Assembly (NCBI GenBank): GCA_944390455.1
Contig: CALXPU010000013.1
Coordinates: forward strand, 1 to 35,005
Direction of reading: 5' to 3'
Source: an uncultured Alphaproteobacteria bacterium
GTDB lineage: Bacteria > Pseudomonadota > Alphaproteobacteria > RF32 > CAG-239
Length of the DNA stretch: 35,005 bases
A model generated the notes under the pieces. It was not told the origin of the DNA, did no database searches, and saw only the letters and a list, made by a program, of their open reading frames with translations. How positions within the stretch are numbered: the first letter of the stretch is position 1; every line of letters starts with the position of its first letter. Both the position numbers and the translations under genes were made by a program. Positions 7,870 to 15,936 of the stretch are shown one piece after another.

Positions 7870-8283
7870 TTACTCAGCTGCTTCAACTTCGGGTTCATTT
7901 TTAGCAGCCACTTTAGACACTGCGCATTTACCTTCCAAAACAGCTCCAGGTTCTATGGCAATAGTTTTATAAACGGAATCACCGATAAATTTAGCCGTCC
8001 CTGCAATAAACAGATTTTCAACCGCCAAAGAACCATTAAGTTCGCCATAAAGTTCCAAACTTTTCGCTTGAATTTTACCATTAACAGCACCGGTGCTTCC
8101 GATAACCAATTCACGACAAGTCACATCACCATCAAGTCTGCCGTCAATATGTATAACATCACCATCAGTAATATTTCCGACAATACGTGTTCCTGCGCTG
8201 ATGATACAAGGCACAATATTCTTTTCCCCTCTCATCATACGAGCCAACTTCAAAAACAACACGCGTCTAAACTTTCTCATCAC
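7870..8283 (-). CDS. Bactofilin (polymer-forming cytoskeletal protein)
   Basis: At 137 aa it contains the bactofilin beta-helix core (about residues 25-115) with its repeating hydrophobic-Gly pattern: GNITDGDVIHIDGRLDGDV, GAVNGKIQAKSLELYGELNG, then FIAGTAKFIGD. Bactofilins polymerise into membrane-linked filaments that localise cell-wall enzymes. The N-terminus is basic and amphipathic (MRKFRRVLFLKLARMM) and could bind the membrane. The tail is acidic and Ala/Glu-rich. A GGGGAG site precedes both the GTG at 8283 (7 nt) and the ATG at 8280 (10 nt). It lies directly downstream of an M23 peptidase gene, an arrangement known for bactofilins that control cell shape. Confidence 0.9.
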   Translation of the reverse strand: MMRKFRRVLFLKLARMMRGEKNIVPCIISAGTRIVGNITDGDVIHIDGRLDGDVTCRELVIGSTGAVNGKIQAKSLELYGELNGSLAVENLFIAGTAKFIGDSVYKTIAIEPGAVLEGKCAVSKVAAKNEPEVEAAE

Positions 8284-8348
8284 AATACATCTCCCCTAAA
8301 AAAGCGGTAATACACTTACCATAAAAACCCTTCAATATTTCAAAAAAC

Positions 8349-9587
8349 TTATCTCGCCTTAATAAACACCATCGGATCCATATGAACACCGTCATACAAA
8401 ACCTCATAATGCAAATGTGGCCCTGTGGAACGCCCGGTATTACCCACCTCGCCGATAGCTTGTCCTAAAACAACTTCTTCGCCTTTCTGCACATAAATAG
8501 CGTTCATATGCGCATATTTAGTTTTGAAACCGTTACCATGGTCAATCTCCACCATTTTACCATAACCGGAAGCGGTACCTGCCCGTGTCACCTTACCATC
8601 GGCCATCGTCTTAATTTTATTTCCTTTATTAGATGCCAAATCCACACCTTTATGTCTTGCGCTTTTGGCATTAAACGGATCTGTACGCTTCCCAAACGGA
8701 GAGGATAACCAATATGACCACACTGGTTTGCCAAGAGGAATACGTCTCAACGCCTCCTGATAATAAGAATTATCATCAATCAAACCAAATGTTTTATTAA
8801 CCTGATCCATCAATTCCTGATTTTGCCCTAAAGCGATATTATCGGGAACATAAAGCCCGCCCTTACTGTTCTTTTTAGAGTTAGCGAGCGGGTTATAATA
8901 TTTTCCTCTTTTTTTCAATTCACCGTTAACGGTAGAAATAGTGCTTTTAATTTTATCAATATCTTTATTAGAAAGAGTTTCAATTTTCTTCAAAATATCC
9001 ATTTCAAAAGCCTGCAGAGAAGCAACCATCTCTTGCAAATGAGCCACTTTTTCTTCTAACTGTTTTTTCTCTTCAATTGCCACATCACGATGAATAAGCG
9101 CATCTTTCAACGCACTTTTCTCAGACAAATCTTGTTCATTTATCCAATCTTCTTTAGCGGTAATTTGTCTGATTTTTTCTTCAATAACTTCTGCTTTTTT
9201 TAAGTATTCATCTAAATCATCTTTTTTCTGCGACGAAGAAGCCTGCCCAAAATTCTGCACCAAAGCAGAAATATTTTTATGAACCGTCACAAAATCGCTC
9301 ATTAAATCAACATAAGCGCTACGGGTTTCCCCCAATTTACGTTCTTGATACGAGATAATTCTGTCAGAAACGCTGTACATCTGATAGGAATGCGCACCCC
9401 AAATACCAAGAACAATCATTGTCACAAAAACAATCCATTGTACCCGTGGAGAAATTTTAAAAACCTTGGTCTGCCCATTAGACCGAATAATAAACTCCTT
9501 CTCGGAAAAGAAATTTTTACTTTCCGAAGATTGAAAATTAAGAGTTTTAGGTCTTTTAGGTCTTCTTTTGTATCTCAAATGAACCAT
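8349..9587 (-). CDS. M23 (LytM-type) peptidoglycan endopeptidase, membrane-anchored with coiled coil
   Basis: This protein of about 412 aa has a basic cytoplasmic N-terminus, one membrane helix (WIVFVTMIVLGIWGAHSY, about 50-67) and a long Glu/Lys coiled coil (about 75-220). A C-terminal M23 domain carries the zinc motifs HKGVD (HxxxD) and HLHYE (HxH), so it should be catalytically competent against peptide cross-links. It lies 65 bp before the bactofilin gene, consistent with a filament-guided wall hydrolase pair. The start is uncertain: ATG at 9587 was chosen, and a TTG at 9605 would add six residues. Neither has a well-spaced Shine-Dalgarno. LytM-family proteins with degenerate sites act as amidase activators, but the complete zinc ligands argue against that here. 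Confidence 0.9.
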   Translation of the reverse strand: MVHLRYKRRPKRPKTLNFQSSESKNFFSEKEFIIRSNGQTKVFKISPRVQWIVFVTMIVLGIWGAHSYQMYSVSDRIISYQERKLGETRSAYVDLMSDFVTVHKNISALVQNFGQASSSQKKDDLDEYLKKAEVIEEKIRQITAKEDWINEQDLSEKSALKDALIHRDVAIEEKKQLEEKVAHLQEMVASLQAFEMDILKKIETLSNKDIDKIKSTISTVNGELKKRGKYYNPLANSKKNSKGGLYVPDNIALGQNQELMDQVNKTFGLIDDNSYYQEALRRIPLGKPVWSYWLSSPFGKRTDPFNAKSARHKGVDLASNKGNKIKTMADGKVTRAGTASGYGKMVEIDHGNGFKTKYAHMNAIYVQKGEEVVLGQAIGEVGNTGRSTGPHLHYEVLYDGVHMDPMVFIKAR

Positions 9588-9680
9588 CCCGTAAATTAAC
9601 GCCAAACCGCGAGATTAGCACTAATCCCACGGCATTTACGGTCGGTTATAGCAACAATTTTTCTATTTTTCAAACATTTT

Positions 9681-10007
9681 TTAATTTTTATCAATATCTT
9701 TATCCAAAATGACGTATTCGCCGTCACCGACCATATTAAGAACGATTCGCGCTCTTTCTTCCAAATAATCCAAATCAAGCGAACTTTCCGAAAGCATAGC
9801 GACTTTATGTTCCAAATCTTTTTTAATAGCGGCATAACGAGCTCTTTCTTGCTGAGCTGCTTCCACTTTTCCTTTCAGATATAAATATCTGAAAAAACCT
9901 CTATCACCTTTAATCGCATTAACGGCAAAATAAACCGAGAAAATACCGAAAACAATCAATAAGCCGGACTTTTTTAATCTATCAAAAATATCGTTTAATG
10001 TATTCAT
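9681..10007 (-). CDS. FtsB/DivIC-like septum formation protein
   Basis: This 108-aa bitopic protein has a short cytoplasmic end, one membrane helix (about residues 15-33), an extracytoplasmic coiled coil (about 43-75) and the conserved ending LDLDYLEERARIVLNMV seen in alphaproteobacterial FtsB-like proteins. FtsB works with FtsL and FtsQ to activate septal wall synthesis. In many alphaproteobacteria this gene sits between eno and the pyruvate dehydrogenase genes; here it precedes the M23-bactofilin pair, joining division and shape functions. No strong Shine-Dalgarno is visible before the ATG at 10007. Confidence 0.85.
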   Translation of the reverse strand: MNTLNDIFDRLKKSGLLIVFGIFSVYFAVNAIKGDRGFFRYLYLKGKVEAAQQERARYAAIKKDLEHKVAMLSESSLDLDYLEERARIVLNMVGDGEYVILDKDIDKN

Positions 10008-10129
10008 ATCCGTTTACGTCACCTACGCCAAAAAAATTGCTTATAAAGATAAAATCAGAGAAAAATCTCTCCCCCTCATTAAGATAAATAATACCCGAAA
10101 GAGAGTTAAAAAATCGTTATAAAAAAGAA

Positions 10130-10164
10130 GAAAAGCGCCTTTTTGAACAAAAATAAAAAGACGC
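10130..10164 (-). terminator. Probable terminator after the M16 peptidase genes
   Basis: The arms GCGCCTTTTT (10135-10144) and AAAAAGACGC (10155-10164) pair with one mismatch around a 10-nt A-rich loop. On the minus strand TTTTC follows. It lies 57 bp beyond the stop of the M16-like gene. The U tract is short, so efficiency is uncertain. Confidence 0.5.
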
Positions 10165-10220
10165 CAAAACAATGTGTTAACAGACAATCATCAGAAATTA
10201 GATAGATTTAACATCCCCAC

Positions 10221-11636
10221 TCATTTACTTTTTCCCGCACCCCCGACAATTTCAAATAAGCGAGCGCCGTTTCCCTCTTTCAGAGTCTTTGGTAAACGTC
10301 TGCGAATAGCATCATTAACCTGCTCAAGCGTAACGGCTTGAACTTGTTCCTGACGGTTCTTCAAAAAGTCTATCCCCAACTTTTGCACCTGCATCTGCTC
10401 CAACATCTCAGCAATAACCGATACGGAAGAAAAGCGTAGATTAAATGAAGAAAGCAAACTGCTTTTAGCCACTTCCAACTCCTGTTCAGTCAAACCGTTT
10501 TGATAAAATTTGCCATATTCTTGGTTTAACAATTCCAAAATCCGCTCCGTATTATCCGGCGTGGTTGAAAAATAAATCTGCCAATAATCTCCGGAATCAT
10601 CACTACTTAAAAAGCTGTAAATACCATATGTCAAACCTTCATTTTCACGCACCGCCAAACTCAAACGAGAAGAAAGTCCGGCTCCGCCCAAAATATAGTC
10701 CGCCACCAATAACGGATAAAAATCCGCATCTAACCGAGGCACGCCCAAAGATTTCAACATCACCAAACTCTGCGCGGAAATATCCGAAACTTCAACTGCT
10801 TTTTTAGCCTTCCAATCCGGTTTAAACTCCGGCAATTCCGTTCCTTTAGATTTGTCATTAAGCCCCGCAAACACTTGGGTTAAAAAAGCCTCACTCTCGG
10901 CTTTATCCATATCTCCGGCAATCCCGATACTTAGCGTATCTTTCGCCATAAATTGTTTAAGATAATCCCGCATATCCTGCGCCGAAACTTTCGCTAAAAC
11001 CGTATCATCGGGAATACCATCTTTGGCATAAGGATGCTGTCCATAAAAAGTTTCATCAATCAGCTGATTAAGTTGATATTGCGGACTTTCCTTTTGTTGT
11101 TGCCTAAGCATAGCCAACTGACGTCGTGCCAGCTCAATATCTTCTTTATCAAAGTGCGCATCGTATAAAACGGCCTTTAAGATTTCTAAAGCGTCTTTTT
11201 CAAATTTTTTCACAAAGCTAAGCGAAAAGGTCAAGCGGTCGTTTCCGGCGGAAACCGAAAGTTTAATCCCTTTTTCGTTCATTGTTTCACGCAATTCTTT
11301 ACGAGAAAAACGTCCCGCTCCGTCCAATAAAACACTTTCCATCAACAACGCAACACCTTCTTTGGGTTCATATGCGGTTCCTGCTTTATCAAACCCGAAA
11401 GAAATCGCCGCCAACGGCACACTATGCTCTTCCATCAAATAGGCGTGCAATGTATGGTTGTCAGCATAAACCGGCACAACTTCGCCTTTAAAAGTCCGTC
11501 CGTTTAATTTAGAATTAGCCAAAATACGTTCCGCATCAATCGGCGCCTGAGCATCATTCCATAAAACATAACCAACCGCACCGCCCAACAGCAGCACCGC
11601 ACAACTCAAGCCTATTTTCCAACCATTCCGCATCAT
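10221..11636 (-). CDS. M16-family peptidase-like protein, catalytically inactive partner
   Basis: This 471-aa protein has an N-terminal hydrophobic segment (IGLSCAVLLLGGAVGYVLW, about 7-25) and two M16 half-domains. Aligned with the neighbouring active paralogue, HLLEH is replaced by LLMES (about residues 99-103, in GVALLMESVLLDGAG), so both zinc-binding His residues are gone while the Glu remains. Paired active and inactive M16 subunits are a known arrangement in bacteria, with the inactive one completing the substrate chamber. The gene begins 14 bp after the active paralogue, preceded by GAGG, and the two are surely co-transcribed. It is probably periplasmic and membrane-tethered. Confidence 0.9.
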   Translation of the reverse strand: MMRNGWKIGLSCAVLLLGGAVGYVLWNDAQAPIDAERILANSKLNGRTFKGEVVPVYADNHTLHAYLMEEHSVPLAAISFGFDKAGTAYEPKEGVALLMESVLLDGAGRFSRKELRETMNEKGIKLSVSAGNDRLTFSLSFVKKFEKDALEILKAVLYDAHFDKEDIELARRQLAMLRQQQKESPQYQLNQLIDETFYGQHPYAKDGIPDDTVLAKVSAQDMRDYLKQFMAKDTLSIGIAGDMDKAESEAFLTQVFAGLNDKSKGTELPEFKPDWKAKKAVEVSDISAQSLVMLKSLGVPRLDADFYPLLVADYILGGAGLSSRLSLAVRENEGLTYGIYSFLSSDDSGDYWQIYFSTTPDNTERILELLNQEYGKFYQNGLTEQELEVAKSSLLSSFNLRFSSVSVIAEMLEQMQVQKLGIDFLKNRQEQVQAVTLEQVNDAIRRRLPKTLKEGNGARLFEIVGGAGKSK

Positions 11637-11650
11637 CGCACCTCAAAACC

Positions 11651-13027
11651 TTATTTTCCGACCAAATAACCGGCAACTCTTGCCTCAGATTTTTTAACTT
11701 TATTCCACGCCTCTAAAACATCATCAAGCGTAATCGCCATAATCCGTTCGTCATAATTCATAATCTCATCGGGTGTATAGTTGTTAATGAGCATAGAGCC
11801 GACAAAACGCCCCGAAGCCTGTGGATCTTCTTGCACATAAACCGCATCGGAAAGCGCACGATTTTTAACCTTGTCCAAATCCTCTTGGGTTAAAGCCTTA
11901 ACGCCGTCATCTACCGTTTGCCACAATACTTTTTTAATCTCCGCCAGTTGTTTTTCAGGCGTTTCACCTTTAAGCCACTCGGGCGCCGGTATGGCATAAA
12001 AACTAACGGTTCCGCCGATATTAAAGCAATAAGAAAACCCGAAATCAACCCCCAACAATTTTTTATCACGATAAATCAATTTATCATAGACATACGATGT
12101 ATCATCGCCGGTCAAAAAAGTCGCCAACAAACTAAGCGCTTCAATATCCCTTTTAGATAAAGCCTGCCCGTCTAAACGAACATATTGCACAAAGCGAGGC
12201 TTCTGGACGCCATCTAATTTAACCACCATATCGGCATCAATATTTTTAGGCTCAACAAAAGCCGGACGAGCCAGCGTGCGCTCTGGGTTTTCAACCGAAC
12301 CATAATATTTTTTAGCTAAAACTTGCGCTTCTTCTTTAGTAATATTTCCGGCCAAAATCAAAATAGCGTTATCGGGACGATAATAGGCTTGATAAAAATC
12401 CGTAGCGTCTTGTTGCGTCAAACTCAAGATTTCCGGCTCAGCCCCGCCCACAGACGACGCAAACGGATGATCCTGCCACAAAACTTTATTCAAGTTTTCA
12501 TAAAACAGAGGTACGGGGTTAGATTCAAAACGTTGCTTTCGTTCTTGTAAAACGACACCACGCTCTTTCAAAAAATCAGCCTCGTTCATCTTAAGATGTG
12601 CCATACGCTCGGCTTCCAGCGCCATCATCAATTCAAGTTTGGAAATATCGGAAAATTCGTAATATCCGGTTTCATCATACGTGGTATAGGCATTAGATTG
12701 CGCCCCATACTTTTGGGTAAGATTATCAAACATTTTCCCTGGGAGTTTATTCGTACCGCGAAACATCATATGTTCCAAAAGATGCGCAATACCCCCCTTA
12801 CCTTTTGGATCATAAAGCGAGCCGGTTTTATAAAGAACTTGTTGCAAAACCACCGGTGCTTTATGATTTTCCACCACAGCCACCTGCAAGCCGTTATCAA
12901 GTTGAAACGAAGAAAGGTCCATCAACTTTGCCTGAGCGTTTGCGCTCCACAAAGCCGTCACGCCTAACAGCAACAAAGACCAACGTGACAATTTGATATT
13001 TTTTGGTATAAAATTAGATAGGCGCAT
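11651..13027 (-). CDS. M16-family zinc metallopeptidase (active subunit), periplasmic
   Basis: At 458 aa it carries a signal peptide (hydrophobic core about 16-28, predicted cleavage after ANAQA) and the intact inverted zinc motif HLLEH (about 84-88) in GIAHLLEHMMFRG. The expected downstream Glu lies in LEAERMAHL. The family degrades peptides in a clamshell chamber. An AGGAG site 7 nt before ATG 13027 fixes the start. Together with the next gene it forms an active/inactive pair of the PqqL/YmxG kind. The lspA - DUF3035 - M16 - M16 order is characteristic of alphaproteobacteria. Confidence 0.93.
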   Translation of the reverse strand: MRLSNFIPKNIKLSRWSLLLLGVTALWSANAQAKLMDLSSFQLDNGLQVAVVENHKAPVVLQQVLYKTGSLYDPKGKGGIAHLLEHMMFRGTNKLPGKMFDNLTQKYGAQSNAYTTYDETGYYEFSDISKLELMMALEAERMAHLKMNEADFLKERGVVLQERKQRFESNPVPLFYENLNKVLWQDHPFASSVGGAEPEILSLTQQDATDFYQAYYRPDNAILILAGNITKEEAQVLAKKYYGSVENPERTLARPAFVEPKNIDADMVVKLDGVQKPRFVQYVRLDGQALSKRDIEALSLLATFLTGDDTSYVYDKLIYRDKKLLGVDFGFSYCFNIGGTVSFYAIPAPEWLKGETPEKQLAEIKKVLWQTVDDGVKALTQEDLDKVKNRALSDAVYVQEDPQASGRFVGSMLINNYTPDEIMNYDERIMAITLDDVLEAWNKVKKSEARVAGYLVGK

Positions 13028-13140
13028 ATCTTCGCTCCTGCAATGAATTCACCGTTTTGCTATTGACTGAATATCCTCAAGATACGATGCGTCGGTTAAA
13101 GAGGTTTACACCAAGACACCGCACAGATAAAACCACGCAA

Positions 13141-13347
13141 TTATTCTTGCGGTTCAGCAGCTTGATTTTGCGCTATAACCGGACGCACATCAAAATCCGG
13201 CGGCAATACTAATTGATTACGACGAGAAACCTGTGTTTCATCCGGTTTAGATTTAGCCATACCCAAATCTTCCTTAGTCAAACCGCAAGAAGAAAGTCCG
13301 AAAATCATTCCCAAAACAAAACCAACCAACAACAATTTTTTCATCAT
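13141..13347 (-). CDS. Small DUF3035-type lipoprotein
   Basis: This 68-aa protein has a lipoprotein signal (MMKKLLLVGFVLGMIFGLSSC) with a clear lipobox LSSC, so it should be lipidated after lspA-dependent processing. The mature part contains RRNQLVLPPDFDVRPV, the LxVPPDFxLRP-like signature of DUF3035 proteins, which sit between lspA and M16 genes in many alphaproteobacteria. It is shorter than usual, ending soon after the signature. AAGGAG lies 5 nt before ATG 13347 (8 nt before the ATG at 13344). An untranslated stretch of about 113 bp separates it from the M16 genes. Its function is unknown. Confidence 0.8.
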   Translation of the reverse strand: MMKKLLLVGFVLGMIFGLSSCGLTKEDLGMAKSKPDETQVSRRNQLVLPPDFDVRPVIAQNQAAEPQE

Positions 13348-13356
13348 CAAATCTCC

Positions 13357-13521
13357 TTATAAATTGACCACAACACCGTCCCAGTCCTTTTTCTCCCCCA
13401 ACGGCAAAGAGGCTTTCGCCTCAACTCTATTCGCCATCCAAGTCACGCGTCTGAGCCAAACTCCGTTCCGCCCCCCTTCTTGCCAGAACCACTCGTTCCT
13501 TTCGCAAGTCAGCAGAACCAA
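13357..13521 (-). CDS. Possible 54-aa peptide between lspA and the lipoprotein gene (doubtful)
   Basis: A minus-strand frame starts at TTG 13521 with GGGAG a few bases upstream and stops at TAA 13357-13359, where the stop overlaps the AAGGAG of the next gene. That placement is typical of an operon member. Against it, the product is unusually Trp- and Arg-rich (for example EWFWQEGGRNGVWLRR), the start is TTG, and the region is more G-rich than neighbouring coding sequence. It may be only a purine-biased spacer. No family is recognised. Confidence 0.2.
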   Translation of the reverse strand: MVLLTCERNEWFWQEGGRNGVWLRRVTWMANRVEAKASLPLGEKKDWDGVVVNL

Positions 13522-13608
13522 ACTTTCTCCCGTCCTCAGCCTCGCCTAAGCTTTCTCTTTTATCTCCCCTACTGCCAGCCTAAGCGCCACAGTCCAGACT
13601 GAAGCGTA

Positions 13609-14148
13609 TTATTTTTCAGCCTCATCGGATTGTTGAGTTTTGACTTTAGCATCAGAAGTTTGTCCGTTTGCAATCGTATCCGTTTCGTCCCATTCTTTAT
13701 TAAAGAACAAACCGTTTCCGATAACGAGCGCCGCTCCGATACAAATAAAGCTATCCGCCAAATTAAACGCCGGCCAATGATATCCAAACGCATGAATATC
13801 CAAAAAGTCAAACACGGCGCCCATCCGCACTCTGTCAGCAACATTACCGATAGCTCCGCCGATAATCATCCCCAGCGCCATTTGAATAAGCACTGATTTT
13901 TCATCTCTGAGCCAATAGAGCAAAAACCCGACAACAATAAGCGAAAAAGCGGAAAGAACATAAACGCCAGCTCCCCCAAGATTATCAAACATAGAGAAGC
14001 TAACGCCGGTATTCCACGCCATAACCAGATTAAAGAAAGGCATCAATTCAAAAACCGGACGACTATTCGCCAAAAACGAAAACACCAACATTTTGGAAGC
14101 TTGATCCAAAACAAAAGCCACCAACGCCGTCATCAACCCAATAAACAC
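13609..14148 (-). CDS. lspA: Lipoprotein signal peptidase (signal peptidase II)
   Basis: At 179 aa it has four hydrophobic segments and all family signatures: LDQASKMLV near the N-terminus, NTGVSFSMF, GAIGNVADR, and the catalytic Asp pair in AVFDFLD (D114) and FNLADSF (D132). It cleaves prolipoproteins after diacylglyceryl transfer; the DUF3035-type lipoprotein downstream and RlpA elsewhere in the window are likely substrates. The start is a GTG at 14148 with AAGGAG 5 nt upstream. The C-terminus carries an extra hydrophilic tail of about 30 residues rich in Asp, Thr and Gln. It heads the lspA - lipoprotein - M16 - M16 cluster. Confidence 0.95.
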   Translation of the reverse strand: MFIGLMTALVAFVLDQASKMLVFSFLANSRPVFELMPFFNLVMAWNTGVSFSMFDNLGGAGVYVLSAFSLIVVGFLLYWLRDEKSVLIQMALGMIIGGAIGNVADRVRMGAVFDFLDIHAFGYHWPAFNLADSFICIGAALVIGNGLFFNKEWDETDTIANGQTSDAKVKTQQSDEAEK

Positions 14149-14197
14149 GCCTGCTCCTTTATTCTACAACCATAAAACTTATCACATATTTGAGGAA

Positions 14198-14225
14198 TAT
14201 ATAGCACAACTTTTGAAAGCGCCAA
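14198..14225 (-). promoter_or_regulatory. Probable sigma70-type promoter for lspA
   Basis: On the minus strand TTGGCG (14225-14220), a 16-bp spacer and TATATA (14203-14198) give a leader of about 40 nt to the GTG start of lspA. No other gene starts between them. Confidence 0.5.
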
Positions 14226-14283
14226 GAAAAATTTAGCTTTTTCCCCAAATACCCAAACAATCCTGAATGTATAACTTGAAGCT

Positions 14284-15471
14284 CTAAAACGGCGTACCGA
14301 TATAAAACGGCGTCAAACCGAATTTCTGAGCAATCGTTTCAGCAATATCGGCATAAGTTTTGCGTCGACCGAGAGATTGCGGTTTAACCTTTGGTCCAAA
14401 CATCAACACCGGCACACATTCGCGTGTGTGATCTGTCCCCGTCCAAGTCGGGTCGCACCCATGGTCTGCGGTAATAAAGACAACATCGTCATCTTGAAGC
14501 AACGGCAGAATTTCCGGCAATCGAGAATCAAAATACATCAACCCTTCGGCATATCCTTTAACATCACGACGGTGTCCCCATGTCATATCAAAATCAACAA
14601 AGTTGGTAAAGACTATACCATCCGTATCAAGATTTTTAACCTCCTCAAGAGTTTTATCCCACAGTTCTTCCAAACCGCTGGCAAGCACTTTTTTTGTCAC
14701 GCCGGAACCTGCGTAAATATCGGATATTTTCCCGATAGCCACCACTTGCAAACCTTTTTCCTTGGCTTTATCCAAAAGTGTTGGAGCAATTGGCGAAAGT
14801 GCATAATCATGACGATTTTTGGTTCTGACAAACTCCCCGTTTTTCTCTCCCGTAAAAGGTCTTGCGATAACGCGTGCGATTTGATAAGGTTTCACTTCTT
14901 CAAAAGCGATTTCGCAAAGTTTATACAAACGCTCCAAGCCGAATTTTTCCTCATGAGCGGCAATTTGCAAATTACTGTCGGCAGAAGTATAAAAAATAGG
15001 TTTCCCCGTTGCCAAATGTTCTTCTCCGAGTTCTTGAATAATGACCGTACCTGAAGCGGCTTTATTTCCCAAAATTCCGCTCAAACCGGCACGTTGACAA
15101 ATTCTCTCAACAAGTTCTTGCGGAAAAGACGGATACTCAAGCGGAAAATGCCCAAAATCAACTTTTACCGGAGCGCCTGCCATTTCCCAGTGACCGGAAA
15201 TTGTATCTTTACCGGCACTGATTTCCTCCATACACCCATACGCTGCCGGCACATTCATTTTTGCATTGCCCTGAGTTAACGGCGCCTCTTTACCGGTCGC
15301 CAAAAGGCTTGCACGATTAAGCCCCAAAGCCTCCAAATTCGGCACGGAAAAATGCGGATAATTTTCAGCAATATGCACAAACGTATCCGCCCCCTCATCG
15401 CCAAAAGCACGGGCGTCTTTAGCCCCACCAACACCAAATGAATCCATCATTAAAATAATCGCTCTAGCCAT
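14284..15471 (-). CDS. deoB: Phosphopentomutase
   Basis: This 395-aa protein is of the alkaline phosphatase superfamily and interconverts ribose or deoxyribose 1- and 5-phosphate, linking nucleoside salvage to central metabolism. Metal-site motifs are visible: MMDSFGVG at the start, TISGHWEM (about 98-105), SADSNLQIAAHEE, and FITADHGCDPTWTGTDHTRE towards the C-terminus. Length matches the family. The ATG at 15471 was chosen because GGAGAG lies 7 nt upstream; a longer frame to 15489 has no such site. No other deo genes are adjacent, so it is a stand-alone salvage gene here. No clear terminator was seen after it. Confidence 0.95.
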   Translation of the reverse strand: MARAIILMMDSFGVGGAKDARAFGDEGADTFVHIAENYPHFSVPNLEALGLNRASLLATGKEAPLTQGNAKMNVPAAYGCMEEISAGKDTISGHWEMAGAPVKVDFGHFPLEYPSFPQELVERICQRAGLSGILGNKAASGTVIIQELGEEHLATGKPIFYTSADSNLQIAAHEEKFGLERLYKLCEIAFEEVKPYQIARVIARPFTGEKNGEFVRTKNRHDYALSPIAPTLLDKAKEKGLQVVAIGKISDIYAGSGVTKKVLASGLEELWDKTLEEVKNLDTDGIVFTNFVDFDMTWGHRRDVKGYAEGLMYFDSRLPEILPLLQDDDVVFITADHGCDPTWTGTDHTRECVPVLMFGPKVKPQSLGRRKTYADIAETIAQKFGLTPFYIGTPF

Positions 15472-15618
15472 AATCAAGCTCTCCTGCAAACAAATAAAAT
15501 TCTTTTCAATAAAAGGAAATATAGCCTTAAGACGTTTAAAAAGCTTTAAAAATCAGTTTATCCACCCACATACCATTTCAATCCTACACCTAACACGAAA
15601 AAAATTGCCAAAAAAGTA

Positions 15619-15646
15619 TTGACAAAAATAAAAAACATGTTATACA
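15619..15646 (+). promoter_or_regulatory. Sigma70-type promoter for the 55-aa membrane protein
   Basis: TTGACA (15619-15624), a 16-bp spacer and TATACA (15641-15646) point away from the divergent deoB gene. The predicted transcript starts near 15653, about 40 nt before the ATG at 15692. Confidence 0.7.
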
Positions 15647-15691
15647 GCAACATTGTAGAAAGATTTTTAGGTAACTTTAAATTTTTATGTT

Positions 15692-15859
15692 ATGGATACT
15701 GTATTCTTAAATGCAACCGCAATCCTGCAAATTTGTGCGATTGTGATTTGCGCAATGGTTTTGACTGTGCGCATGAGTTATAAAAGGAGACACAATAAAC
15801 TTCAGCAAGAAGCCAGCCAAGCTGCTGCTCGTAGAAGATTTGAAGTGTTTCGGTATTAA
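15692..15859 (+). CDS. Small (55 aa) single-pass membrane protein
   Basis: An ATG at 15692 opens a 55-residue frame ending at TAA 15857-15859. The product has a hydrophobic helix at about residues 8-26 (ATAILQICAIVICAMVLTV), then a strongly basic, Gln/Ala-rich tail of about 29 residues (MSYKRRHNK, then QEASQAAARRR). The positive tail suggests an N-out, C-in orientation. No Shine-Dalgarno is seen just before the ATG. The case for a real gene is its own near-consensus promoter at 15619-15646 and a strong terminator 25 bp after the stop, on the opposite strand to all close neighbours. No family is recognised. Confidence 0.6.
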   Translation: MDTVFLNATAILQICAIVICAMVLTVRMSYKRRHNKLQQEASQAAARRRFEVFRY

Positions 15860-15883
15860 CCGTTTAAAAAAAATCCAAAAAAT

Positions 15884-15922
15884 AAAAAAAGCCCCTGACT
15901 TCAACAGTCAGCGGCTTTTTTT
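15884..15922. terminator. Strong bidirectional terminator
   Basis: The stem GCCCCTGACT/AGTCAGCGGC (one mismatch) with loop TCAAC is flanked by seven As and seven Ts, so it ends transcription on both strands. It serves the 55-aa gene on plus and the sigma-factor operon on minus, whose last gene stops at 15937. Confidence 0.85.
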
Positions 15923-15936
15923 AGTAGGTATGAGAG

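Noticed and set aside
7807..8310. Open frame of 167 codons on the plus strand
   Set aside because: It covers the bactofilin gene in antisense. The bactofilin repeats are convincing, and this frame begins inside the shared terminator region.
14377..15054. Open frame of 225 codons on the plus strand
   Set aside because: It is antisense to deoB, which has complete family motifs. The product is Phe/Ile/His-rich, as expected for a shadow frame of AT-rich coding DNA.
15707..15904. Open frame of 65 codons on the minus strand
   Set aside because: It starts inside the bidirectional terminator, is antisense to the 55-aa gene, and has no ribosome site.
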